NCBI GenBank assembly: GCA_035534435.1
Contig: DATLRX010000033.1
Coordinates: forward strand, 113,127-177,126
From: Palsa-851 sp035534435
Lineage (GTDB): Bacteria > Chloroflexota > Dormibacteria > Aeolococcales > Aeolococcaceae
Reading direction: 5' to 3'
Length of the DNA: 64,000 bases
The notes below the pieces were generated by a model. It saw nothing but the letters and a program-made list of their open reading frames with translations, was not told the origin of the DNA and did no database searches. The position numbers and the translations under genes were made by a program. Numbering within the stretch: position 1 is the stretch's first letter; every line of letters begins with the position of its first letter. Shown in pieces: positions 43,000-52,193 of this stretch.

Positions 43000-43959
43000 T
43001 TACGCGGCGGCGAGTTCGTCGGGGATCGCGGTCACAACGTGACCTTCGCCGGCCCGGACCACCCGCATCACCATGAAACGCTCGATCGGCCCGTCGACCA
43101 TCAGGCGCTGCAGGTCGCGAGGGCTCTCGATGGCACGGCCGTCGACCTCGATGATGATGTCTCCCGCGCGAAGGCCCGCTGCATCCGCAGGGCTGCCCTT
43201 GACGACCTCGACCACCTCGAGACCGCGCCGGCTCCCGAGCGCGGCCTCCCACCGCGGCGGGATCGGTCGAGACACGCCGGCGACGCCGAGGTGCGCGCGG
43301 CGTACGCGGCCGTCGCGCACGAGCGCGCCGATGATGCGCTGGGTGGTGGTGTTGATGGGCACCGCCAGGCCGAGCCCTGCGCCGGCAAGCGCGGTGTTGA
43401 TGCCGACAACCTGTCCGGCGGAGTCGGCGAGCGCCCCGCCGGAATTGCCCGGGTTGAGCGCCGCGTCGGTCTGGATGACGTCGTCGATGACGCGGACGTG
43501 GTCTCCGGCGCGTGCCGGCAGTGAGCGGCCCAGCGCGCTGACGACGCCGGCGGTCACGCTGCCCGCGAGGCCGAGCGGGTTGCCGATGGCGACGACCAGC
43601 TGACCGACCCGGAGCGCGCCGGCGTCGCCGAGCGTCGCGGGCTCGAGATCGCCATGCTCGGCGACCAGCACCGCAAGGTCGGACAGCGGGTCGCGACCGC
43701 GGACCCGGAAGCTGAGCCGCCGCCCATCCGCCAGGTCCAGACGGCCGCCGTCACCTTCGGCAACCACGTGCGCGGAGGTCACGAGCAGGCCGTCGGCGCT
43801 CAGCGCGACCGCGGAGCCACTTCCGGCGGGAGCGCGGCGGCCTCCGCCGGATGCGACCTGGACGGCGGCCACCGACGGCGCCAGCGTCGCTGCAACCCTT
43901 GTCAGGGTTCGCGAATAGGCGTCGAGCAGTCCGCCGTCATCGTCCGGGTCAGGCGACAT
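43000..43959 (-). CDS. Trypsin-like serine protease with PDZ domain (HtrA/DegP family), no signal
   Basis: HtrA-type protease of 319 residues with an intact triad: His64 in LLVTSAHVV, Asp94 in DPLSDLAVLV and Ser173 in NPGNSGGAL. A C-terminal PDZ domain covers about 225-310. Unlike most relatives it has no signal peptide or transmembrane anchor, beginning directly with an acidic MSPDPDDDGG. It may therefore act in the cytosol. The start overlaps the RHH-like gene stop by 11 bases; the two are probably one transcript, with the two-helix protein gene following. Confidence 0.9.
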   Translation of the reverse strand: MSPDPDDDGGLLDAYSRTLTRVAATLAPSVAAVQVASGGGRRAPAGSGSAVALSADGLLVTSAHVVAEGDGGRLDLADGRRLSFRVRGRDPLSDLAVLVAEHGDLEPATLGDAGALRVGQLVVAIGNPLGLAGSVTAGVVSALGRSLPARAGDHVRVIDDVIQTDAALNPGNSGGALADSAGQVVGINTALAGAGLGLAVPINTTTQRIIGALVRDGRVRRAHLGVAGVSRPIPPRWEAALGSRRGLEVVEVVKGSPADAAGLRAGDIIIEVDGRAIESPRDLQRLMVDGPIERFMVMRVVRAGEGHVVTAIPDELAAA

Positions 43960-44488
43960 CCGGACCTTCGGCCCGGGCCTTCTGCACCGCCGTGAGCGCG
44001 CCGCGGAGGCTCTCGATCCAGTCGGACTGGTGCTGGCCCACGAGCCGGACGCACCAGGCGAGTGCCTCGCTGCGGCTCCGCGCGACGCCGGCCTCGATGA
44101 GCGTGTCGAGCACGCCGCGGTCTCCGATGCGCAGTCGGGTCATCACCGGCACGCCGAGCGTCGTGAACATCTCCTCGACACCGCCGCAGCGGGCCCCCCA
44201 GGAGACCTTGCGGCCGAAGAGACGCTCGGCGTCACGAGCGACGCGGACCCTGGCTTCTCTGGTCTCACCGCGGAACCGCGCGATCCGGGCACTGCGAGCG
44301 GCGGCACGGGCGCCTTCCGCGGCGTCGGCGGGGAGCTCCGGCTCGGCAATCCCGCCGACGATCAGAATCTCATCGTTGTCGGAGGTGATCGTCGGGGCGG
44401 ACTGATACAGCCCCTCGGGGAGGCGGCCGGCGAACCAGCCGGTGAGCTCGTCGGTGGTCAAGGGGTCGGTGGCCGTCTGTGCTTTCAT
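43949..44488 (-). CDS. Conserved protein with ribbon-helix-helix-like C-terminal segment
   Basis: A 179-residue protein without a recognised name. The middle part has long Ala/Arg-rich helices (about 55-100). The C-terminal segment VMTRLRIGDRGVLDTLIEAGVARSRSEALAWCVRLV (about 125-160) fits a strand-helix-helix DNA-binding motif, with SRSEALAW resembling the RHH second helix. A tandem TGTAAT direct repeat lies immediately upstream of its ATG. It precedes and overlaps the htrA gene. It could be an autoregulator of that pair; other possibilities are an antitoxin-like or structural role. Confidence 0.55.
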   Translation of the reverse strand: MKAQTATDPLTTDELTGWFAGRLPEGLYQSAPTITSDNDEILIVGGIAEPELPADAAEGARAAARSARIARFRGETREARVRVARDAERLFGRKVSWGARCGGVEEMFTTLGVPVMTRLRIGDRGVLDTLIEAGVARSRSEALAWCVRLVGQHQSDWIESLRGALTAVQKARAEGPDVA

Positions 44489-44489
44489 A

Positions 44490-44503
44490 ATTACATGATT
44501 ACA
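44490..44503 (-). promoter_or_regulatory. Tandem TGTAAT repeat, candidate operator and leaderless promoter
   Basis: On the minus strand TGTAAT-CA-TGTAAT reads two bases before the start ATG (44486-44488) of the RHH-like gene. There is no Shine-Dalgarno. TGTAAT is five of six to a -10, so the transcript may start at or near the ATG (leaderless), and RHH proteins often bind direct repeats. It stands out as AT-rich in a GC-rich window. Confidence 0.5.
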
Positions 44504-44525
44504 CAGGACATTTCCAGATGCAACC

Positions 44526-45596
44526 TCAGGCGACGGTCCGGGGCGCCTCCGTGGTCGGCGTCATCTCGAACCGGAAGAGCGAGGCCCCGGTGAGGTTGTA
44601 CCGGCGCCGGGCGAAGAGGAAGCAGACCCAGCCGATGACGGTGTTGAGGCCCTTGTCGGCCAGCCGCTGTATGACGGAGATTGCGGCCGCGACGTCGAAG
44701 CTCAGACCGAGGGCGACGAGCAGCCCCGCGGTGCTCGCCTCCACGGCTCCGAGACCTCCCGGCGAGAAGCTCAGCCAGGCCGCTCCCTGCGTCACCGCAT
44801 AGACGAACCCGGCGTCCGTCCATGAGAGCTTTCCGGGGTCAACCGCCTGCGCCACCGCCCACAGCAGCGTCACGGCCATCACCGCCTGCCCGACGCTGAG
44901 CGGCAACCACCGATATGTGTCGGGGTGCCGGAAGAGCACGCGCGTGTCGCGGTGCAACTCGTCCACTGCGGGGCGGACGCGCCGCAGGACGGGGACCTTT
45001 TCGACGACACGCCGCACGCGCAGGTAGAGGCTCTCGACGGTGAGCACCGCGACGATCCCCACGACGAAGAGCATGGGGACGACCACCGCGATCGCGATGT
45101 AGTGGAGACCGATCGCCTTCGGCAGCGCGAGCACGAAGAGCATGAAGACGAACAGCAGCTCCTGCACCGTCTCGCTCGCGACGACCGCGCCGAGATTCAC
45201 CGCCGCCGCCTTGGACACGAGCAACGCGCGAGTCAGCTCACCGAGCGGGAGCAGCGCGGTCGCCTGACCGGTCTCCGTGAGAAAGATGGTGTCCAGCAAG
45301 GGGAACTTGATGCCGAGGGCTCGGTTGAGCGTCCACCACCGGATTCCCTGCACGACGTAGAAGCCGATGCCCAGGATGACGACGATCGGCACGTACGCGA
45401 GGTTGAAGCGCTCGAAGGCGATCCCGATCTTGTGCGGATCGGCGTAGATGAGCAGCGCGGCGATCGCGCCCAACGCCAGCACCAACGGGAGATAGCCGAA
45501 CCAGCGCCGCCGTGACCGGCGCGGCGAGGCGGTCGGCTCGCCGCCATGCCCGGGCCGAGCGCGCTGCTCCTCGGCGCGGGCAGCCTCCGTCACCAC
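44526..45596 (-). CDS. UPF0104 / lysylphosphatidylglycerol-synthase-like membrane protein
   Basis: Integral membrane protein of 356 residues with about eight helices, matching the flippase-like family that includes AglD and the MprF membrane domain. GQATALLPLGELTRALLVSK and YAVTQGAAWLSFSPGGLGAVEASTAGLLVALG are the two conserved motifs. A basic, disordered N-terminus (about 35 residues) precedes. I use GTG at 45596 (a second GTG follows at 45593); ATG at 45662 would run into degV. Likely a lipid or lipid-linked sugar translocation component; substrate unknown. It is downstream of degV on the same strand. Confidence 0.78.
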   Translation of the reverse strand: MVTEAARAEEQRARPGHGGEPTASPRRSRRRWFGYLPLVLALGAIAALLIYADPHKIGIAFERFNLAYVPIVVILGIGFYVVQGIRWWTLNRALGIKFPLLDTIFLTETGQATALLPLGELTRALLVSKAAAVNLGAVVASETVQELLFVFMLFVLALPKAIGLHYIAIAVVVPMLFVVGIVAVLTVESLYLRVRRVVEKVPVLRRVRPAVDELHRDTRVLFRHPDTYRWLPLSVGQAVMAVTLLWAVAQAVDPGKLSWTDAGFVYAVTQGAAWLSFSPGGLGAVEASTAGLLVALGLSFDVAAAISVIQRLADKGLNTVIGWVCFLFARRRYNLTGASLFRFEMTPTTEAPRTVA

Positions 45597-45645
45597 GCGT
45601 CGATGGTAGGCGCATCGGCGATCACGCGGTACGGGCCGGGTCCGG

Positions 45646-46518
45646 TCAGTCGGGTGGCGCACCCCCCGGCCACGGCAGCGCAGCGAACCCGATCGTCCCC
45701 GGCCCGGTGTGCGCGCCGAAGATCGGGCTCAACGCGATCGTCTCGCAGCGTACGGTATCGAGCGCGCCCGAGAGGCGGTCGGCGAGCGCCGACGCGTCGT
45801 CGGCGGCGTCGGCGTGGAAGACGACGATCCAGAGCGGGCCTGGCCCGAGATCCTCCTTGGCGGCGCGCTCGAGTTGCCGGATCGCCCCCGGAACCGTTCG
45901 AGACAGACCCACGCGGCCGGTCTCGCCACGGTCGACCAGCTTGAACACGGGACGCACCCGGAGCGTGTTCGAGATCCCGGCGAGCAACGCCGGCACGCGG
46001 CCACTGCGCGCCACGTAGGTGAGGGTCGCCAGCGCGCCATAGACGCGCACCTGCTCGCAGGCGGAGCGCACGGATTCCTCCCACCCGGGCGCTTCGCCGG
46101 CCGACCTGGAGAGCGATGCGGCACAACGGGCGACAAGCGCGATGCCCCCCACCGCGGTGCCGGTGTCGAGCACCGTGACCCGGCGCCGGCCCTCCTCGTC
46201 GGCGAGCATGCCGGCGGCAAGGCTGGCGGTCGAGTGCATCCCGCTCCACCGCTCCGGGATCGTCAGGCAGAGCACCGTGTCGGCGTCGCAGCGCCGGAAG
46301 GCCTCGAGATACGCGCCGGGGGACGGCGTGGCCGTGGCGGTGGTGCCACCGGCCCGAAGCAGCCGGTAGAACGCCGCGTAGGAGTCCGTCGACCCGTCGT
46401 CGATGAACTCGGTGGTGCCGACGGTGATGTGGTGCGGGACGACGACGACGCCTCGCTCGAGGTCCTCCGGCAGCGCCGCACCACCGTCGACCACGATCGC
46501 CCGTCTGGTGAATGTCAT
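45646..46518 (-). CDS. DegV-family fatty-acid-binding protein (FakB-like)
   Basis: DegV proteins bind a fatty acid for phosphorylation by FakA to acyl-phosphate. The 290-residue protein has two lobes; family features are VVDGGAALPEDLERG, TPSPGAYLEAFRRCDADTVLCLTI, and VTVLDTGTAVGGIALVARCA. It is divergent from plsY across 32 bp, which fits: acyl-phosphate is the PlsY donor. FakA is not in this window. The Ser/Thr fatty-acid headgroup residues are plausible but not certain. Confidence 0.88.
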   Translation of the reverse strand: MTFTRRAIVVDGGAALPEDLERGVVVVPHHITVGTTEFIDDGSTDSYAAFYRLLRAGGTTATATPSPGAYLEAFRRCDADTVLCLTIPERWSGMHSTASLAAGMLADEEGRRRVTVLDTGTAVGGIALVARCAASLSRSAGEAPGWEESVRSACEQVRVYGALATLTYVARSGRVPALLAGISNTLRVRPVFKLVDRGETGRVGLSRTVPGAIRQLERAAKEDLGPGPLWIVVFHADAADDASALADRLSGALDTVRCETIALSPIFGAHTGPGTIGFAALPWPGGAPPD

Positions 46519-46550
46519 CTGCCGCAGCCAGGCCGCATCATTGGCGGATC

Positions 46551-47237
46551 ATGATCTCCCCGTGGGTCGTGGCGGGTTGGTGCGTCGGCGCCTATCTCGT
46601 CGGCGGGCTCCCGACCGGGTGGCTGCTGGTCCGCCGCAAGCGCTACGGCCTCGACCTGCGTCGGTTCGGAACCGGCAACATCGGGACGAGCAACGTGTAC
46701 AGGCACGCCGGCATCGACGTCGCGATCCTGGTCGGACCGCTCCAGTTCGCCCAGGGGTTCGCACCGGTCATGGCGGCTCGCCTTGCCGGGCTCCCGCTCG
46801 ACGCGATGATGCTCATCGGGGTCTGCGCCGTCGCCGGCAACGGCTGGCCGTTCTACATGCGCTTCAACGGCGGCCGCGGCGTTGCGGTGGCAACCGGCGT
46901 CGTCGCGTCACTGACGGTCGCGGGGTTGGTTGCGCTGCTCATGTGCTACGCGTGGGGCGCCATCCGCGGCCGGATCGCGCTCGCGGTGCTCGTCGCGTTC
47001 GTGATCCTGCCCGTGGTCGCGTTCCTGTTCGGAGGATCGAACGGCTGGATCCTCGGCAGTGGATGCCTCGCGATCCTGGTGCTGCTCATCCTTCGCAGGC
47101 TCGAGGGTCTTCCCAGCGACGCTCGCGTGTACGGCCACTTCTGGCGGCGTGTGTATCAGCGGCTCGTGTTCGACGAACGGCCCGGACGCCCGCTCATGGG
47201 ACCGCGCACGGACCCGGGCGCCACACAGCGACACTAG
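46551..47237 (+). CDS. plsY: Acyl-phosphate:glycerol-3-phosphate acyltransferase PlsY-like
   Basis: Membrane acyltransferase that starts phospholipid synthesis using acyl-phosphate. The 228-residue protein shows GTGNIGTSNVYRHAG (family GSGN-GATNV motif) and AVAGNGWPFYMRFNGGRGVAVATGV, with Asn in place of the usual His of GHNFP. About five hydrophobic helices follow. The ATG at 46551 begins MISPWVVAG; an ATG at 46512 would overlap the divergent degV start. Because the AVAGNG motif deviates from the family norm, it is probably a PlsY paralogue rather than certainly the main enzyme. Confidence 0.8.
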   Translation: MISPWVVAGWCVGAYLVGGLPTGWLLVRRKRYGLDLRRFGTGNIGTSNVYRHAGIDVAILVGPLQFAQGFAPVMAARLAGLPLDAMMLIGVCAVAGNGWPFYMRFNGGRGVAVATGVVASLTVAGLVALLMCYAWGAIRGRIALAVLVAFVILPVVAFLFGGSNGWILGSGCLAILVLLILRRLEGLPSDARVYGHFWRRVYQRLVFDERPGRPLMGPRTDPGATQRH

Positions 47238-47243
47238 GGCTCG

Positions 47244-48128
47244 TCAGCCCTCGTAGACCTCACCGAACGGATACCACCACTCCGGCGCACGCCGGACCGC
47301 GACCTCGAGGACGGCCGCGACCCGCTGCATCACCTCGGCGTCGCTCTCGCCCGGCTCGACGCGAACGGGTGGATGCACCACGAGGCGGTAGAGGCCACCG
47401 ACTCGCCAGCATTCGACCGGCATCACCGGCACCCGCGCAACCCGGCCGACCCATGCGGCCGCCGTGCTGAAGGCCACGCTGCCGCCGCAGAACTCCACGA
47501 CGGCGGTGTCGCCGCGCTCCGGGATGTCGCTGAGGATGGCGGCGAACCGACCGCGCCGTACCGCGCGGATGAGCCCCCTCGCCGCCCGGGACGACACGAG
47601 CACCTCCATATCCTGACGGCGTCGCGCCCACGCCGCGATCCGCGTGACGATGTCCGGCCCGACGGGGGCCATCACCGTCGTGATGCGCAGACCCGACGCC
47701 AGGCCGCACCCTGCGGCGACGTCCCAGCTGCCGAAATGGGCGAGCGCGAAGACTCCCCCGCCGCGCTCGTCGAGCGCGCGGTACGCGTGCTCGAGGCCGT
47801 AGGCACGGAAGTGCCGGTGCATCTGATGCGCGGGAAGCCCGTACTGCCAGACGAAGTCGACCGACGTCCGTGCGTAGTTGCGGAAGGATGCAAGGGCGCG
47901 GCGGCGCGCGTCGCGAGGGCCCAGCGCGGGGTCGAGACGCCGGTGGTTCGCCGCACATCGTCGTCGCGACCGAGGCGACACGACATACGTGCACGTCCCG
48001 ATCAGATCCGCCAGCGCATACCGTTCGGGACCCAGCGCGCGGAGGACCAGGCTGGCAACCCACAGCCCCGCGCGGAGCGATCGGGGCGGTGGCTCGAGCA
48101 GCACGTCGGCGCGCGACGGACCGCTCAT
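47244..48128 (-). CDS. LPLAT-family lipid acyltransferase (LpxL/PIM acyltransferase-like)
   Basis: A 294-residue lysophospholipid-type acyltransferase. The catalytic motif is HFGSWD (H-x4-D) preceded by GGGVFALA; AILSDIPERGDTAVVEFCGG is the substrate-binding part, and GEVYEG ends the protein. It resembles the mannosyltransferase-linked acyltransferase PatA of mycobacteria and LpxL/HtrB. It acts on a lipid-linked sugar or lysophospholipid at the membrane; the acceptor is unknown. Its stop lies 6 bp from the convergent plsY stop. Confidence 0.82.
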   Translation of the reverse strand: MSGPSRADVLLEPPPRSLRAGLWVASLVLRALGPERYALADLIGTCTYVVSPRSRRRCAANHRRLDPALGPRDARRRALASFRNYARTSVDFVWQYGLPAHQMHRHFRAYGLEHAYRALDERGGGVFALAHFGSWDVAAGCGLASGLRITTVMAPVGPDIVTRIAAWARRRQDMEVLVSSRAARGLIRAVRRGRFAAILSDIPERGDTAVVEFCGGSVAFSTAAAWVGRVARVPVMPVECWRVGGLYRLVVHPPVRVEPGESDAEVMQRVAAVLEVAVRRAPEWWYPFGEVYEG

Positions 48129-48138
48129 CGGCCCGCCG

Positions 48139-49146
48139 TCAAAGCACCTTGGGAGCTTGATCCGGCTGTAACGCCACGTGGTGCTTGGCGATGATCTCGC
48201 GCACCGTCCCGCTTCGCGCGCGCATCACGAGGCTGTGCGTCTCAGCCCACCAGTTGTGATAGCGCACACCGCGAAGCAGGCCGCCGCCACTGATGCCCGT
48301 GACCGCGACGCTCACCTCGCGCCCCGGGACGAGCTGCTCCATGCTGAGTGACGCCTCGGGATCGAATCCGGCGGCGCGCATCGCCGCGGCCTCGTCCTCG
48401 TGTCGGACCCATGGACGGCACTGCAGCTCACCGCCGAGGCAGCGCATCGCGCACGCGGCGACGATTCCCTCGCGGGTCCCGCCGGAACCGATCATCACGT
48501 CGATGCCCGAGCCGGGCCATGCGGCCATCATCGCGAGGCCGACGTCACCGTCGCTGACGATCGCGACCCGCACACCGAGCGAGCGCAGACGCTCCAACAG
48601 CGCCTGGTGGCGCGGCCTGTCGAGCAGCACCACCGTGAGGTCCTGCACCTGCACGTTCATCGCGAACGCGACGCGCCGCAGGTTGTTCTCCGGCGTGTCG
48701 CTGACGTCGACCGCGCCGCGCGCCTGCGGGCCGACCGCGATCTTGTGCATGTAGGCGACGGGCGGCGGCAGGAGAATGCCGCCAGTCTCTGCCGACGCCG
48801 CCACGCTCAGCGCCTGGCTGAGCCCTCCGGCGACGAGGCTGATGCCGTCGACGGGCAGCAGGGCGAGATCCACGCGGTCACGGCCACCGCCGATCGTCCG
48901 GCCGGTGACGAGCCGGTTGTTCGAGCCCTCCGGGCCGATCACGATCCGACCCTCGAAGGGCATGCCGGTCAGCGCGTCCTCCATCGAGTTCTGCCCGGCC
49001 TCGCGCGCGCCGCTCTTGTCCCCGCGACCGAGCCAGCGGCCGACGGACAGCGCCGACGCCTCCGTGGCGCGGAGCAGCTCGAGCCCGCGGTTGCGACCTC
49101 GCGACACTCGCTCCGCGGACGTGGGGGTATGCGCCGCCGTGCTCAT
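48139..49146 (-). CDS. GlpX-like protein, metal-ligand residues lost
   Basis: Clear homologue of class II fructose-1,6-bisphosphatase GlpX over its whole 335 residues (WLGRGDK, IGSGGTREGIVAAC, GISGGGLLRGVRYHNWW). Compared with E. coli GlpX, four of the five metal ligands are changed: Asp33 is Arg48, Glu57 is Pro72, Asp85 is Leu97 and Glu88 is Asp100. Glu213 (Glu226) remains. The GEGE and DPIEGT motifs read GPEG and LPVDGI. FBPase activity is therefore doubtful. An N-terminal extension of about 15 residues precedes. It lies between the acyltransferase and lipoprotein genes. Confidence 0.85.
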   Translation of the reverse strand: MSTAAHTPTSAERVSRGRNRGLELLRATEASALSVGRWLGRGDKSGAREAGQNSMEDALTGMPFEGRIVIGPEGSNNRLVTGRTIGGGRDRVDLALLPVDGISLVAGGLSQALSVAASAETGGILLPPPVAYMHKIAVGPQARGAVDVSDTPENNLRRVAFAMNVQVQDLTVVLLDRPRHQALLERLRSLGVRVAIVSDGDVGLAMMAAWPGSGIDVMIGSGGTREGIVAACAMRCLGGELQCRPWVRHEDEAAAMRAAGFDPEASLSMEQLVPGREVSVAVTGISGGGLLRGVRYHNWWAETHSLVMRARSGTVREIIAKHHVALQPDQAPKVL

Positions 49147-49167
49147 CGGCTCCAGCGTAGCGACCCG

Positions 49168-50346
49168 CTACACGATCCCGACGAACGCAGTTCCCGGCCC
49201 GCCTGCGCTGATGCGGGTGACGGCGAACGTCGCGGGGTTGACCGCGGCGACCCAGGTGTTCGAGCCGGTCGTCATGAGGCCGTAGAGCAGCCCGTTCGGT
49301 CCCCAGACCGACGGGGCGAAGTTGCCGACGTTGCGGTCGATCGCGCTGCCCGTCGCCACGTTGAGGACGCGGAGCGTCGGCGTGATCGTGGCGCCGCAGC
49401 TGTCCTGGCTGACCGGGATGGTGATGTACGCCAGAGCATCTCCACTCGGAGCGAACACCGCGTCACCCGCGACGCTCGTCCCGGAGAGGCTGTAGCTGTG
49501 CGCCGCCACGCCGCGCGTCGCGATGCGGATGCTCTCGGTCGCGGCTGATGTGGCCGAGGTCGCGAAGCACACGGTTTCCGTCGAGGGACCGACGGTGCTG
49601 AGCGGACAGAAGGCGTCGTCGGTCAACGCGGTGACGGCCTGCGTCGACGGGTTGATGATCGCCGAGTCGGCCGACTGCATCTGCATGTCGAATGAGCCGC
49701 ACCCACAACCGCCTGTCAGGACCCGTGCGAATGCGATGCCGTCAGCGGTCCAGTTGATCAGGTAGTAGTCCCAGCTCTGCGGCGCATCGGCGGTGGGGTG
49801 ATTCGGGTCCGACACGCGATCGGCGACGACCGCGGCCGCGGCGCCGGGACGCACGACGACGATTCGATTCAGCACCGTGCCGTTGCTCAGCTGATCCGAG
49901 GTGGCGTACGCGTACGAGGCGCCGTCGGGACCGATGACGACGCCGCCTGCGTCAGCGGGGACCGGTCCAAGCGCGCGGACGGCGCCGGTCGAGGTGAGCT
50001 CGTGCTCGACACCGTTCTCCGCCCAATACGCGCCACCCGGGCCGGCGGCGGTCATCCAGAACTGCGTCGGGTCCACCGATGTCTTCGCGACGACTATCCC
50101 GGAGCCGTTCAGGATCTCGAGCCACTCAGCTCCGCCGCTCCCCGGAATGGTCGCGACGGTGTCAACAACCGGCGCCACGTCAGGCATCGGCGCAGACGTC
50201 ACCGCCGGACGCGGAAGGTGGGGGGCTGTGTCCGCGTAGGCGACGCCGTTCGTGGTCGCCCGCAGCGTGAGTGTCGAGACGGCCCCGCAGCCGGAGAGCA
50301 CCAACACAAGGGCTGGAAGCGTGAGTGCAGCGCGGGTCGGGGTCAT
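49168..50346 (-). CDS. Predicted lipoprotein with beta-propeller-like repeats
   Basis: A 392-residue exported protein of unknown function. The signal ends in a lipobox (LVLSGC, Cys20). The remainder is beta-rich with recurring GG/PDG-type turns: GAYWAENG, GVVIGPDGASYAYAT, FAPSGDALAYIT, VWGPNGLLYGL, resembling a WD40/TolB-like propeller. Cysteine pairs (GGCGCGSF) may form disulfides. The ribosome binding site GGAGG is partly within a hairpin upstream. Confidence 0.7.
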   Translation of the reverse strand: MTPTRAALTLPALVLVLSGCGAVSTLTLRATTNGVAYADTAPHLPRPAVTSAPMPDVAPVVDTVATIPGSGGAEWLEILNGSGIVVAKTSVDPTQFWMTAAGPGGAYWAENGVEHELTSTGAVRALGPVPADAGGVVIGPDGASYAYATSDQLSNGTVLNRIVVVRPGAAAAVVADRVSDPNHPTADAPQSWDYYLINWTADGIAFARVLTGGCGCGSFDMQMQSADSAIINPSTQAVTALTDDAFCPLSTVGPSTETVCFATSATSAATESIRIATRGVAAHSYSLSGTSVAGDAVFAPSGDALAYITIPVSQDSCGATITPTLRVLNVATGSAIDRNVGNFAPSVWGPNGLLYGLMTTGSNTWVAAVNPATFAVTRISAGGPGTAFVGIV

Positions 50347-50358
50347 CGGACATTGCCT

Positions 50359-50380
50359 CCGTCATCTGGTCGAATGACGG
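50359..50380 (-). promoter_or_regulatory. Hairpin overlapping the lipoprotein ribosome binding site
   Basis: CCGTCAT / ATGACGG arms (50374-50380 and 50359-50365) separated by eight bases form a perfect seven-pair hairpin in the minus-strand RNA. The 3' arm ends in the first two Gs of GGAGG, which is nine bases before the ATG at 50346. It could act as a translational switch, an operator, or the pyrG terminator. Confidence 0.45.
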
Positions 50381-50445
50381 TGCAACGGACCGGTGAGCGG
50401 CCGGTTTCGCGTAACGATTCCGCGAGTCGGACGTTGCGAGCCGGG

Positions 50446-52113
<1,668 letters not shown>

Positions 52114-52142
52114 GCGCAGAGCCTCCCGGGATGGTTTGAACG

Positions 52143-52171
52143 ATTGTAGCAGCAGCGCGTCGTCACGACGC
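52143..52171 (-). promoter_or_regulatory. pyrG promoter with inverted repeat
   Basis: On the minus strand TACAAT (52143-52148) is a near-consensus -10. GCGTCG-TGA-CGACGC (52157-52171), a perfect 6-bp inverted repeat, sits just upstream in the spacer/-35 area, so it may be an operator or a supercoil-sensitive element. GTTCGAAC (52178-52185) lies upstream. The -35 is not convincing. Confidence 0.5.
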
Positions 52172-52193
52172 ACCGATGTTCGAACGGTACGGG

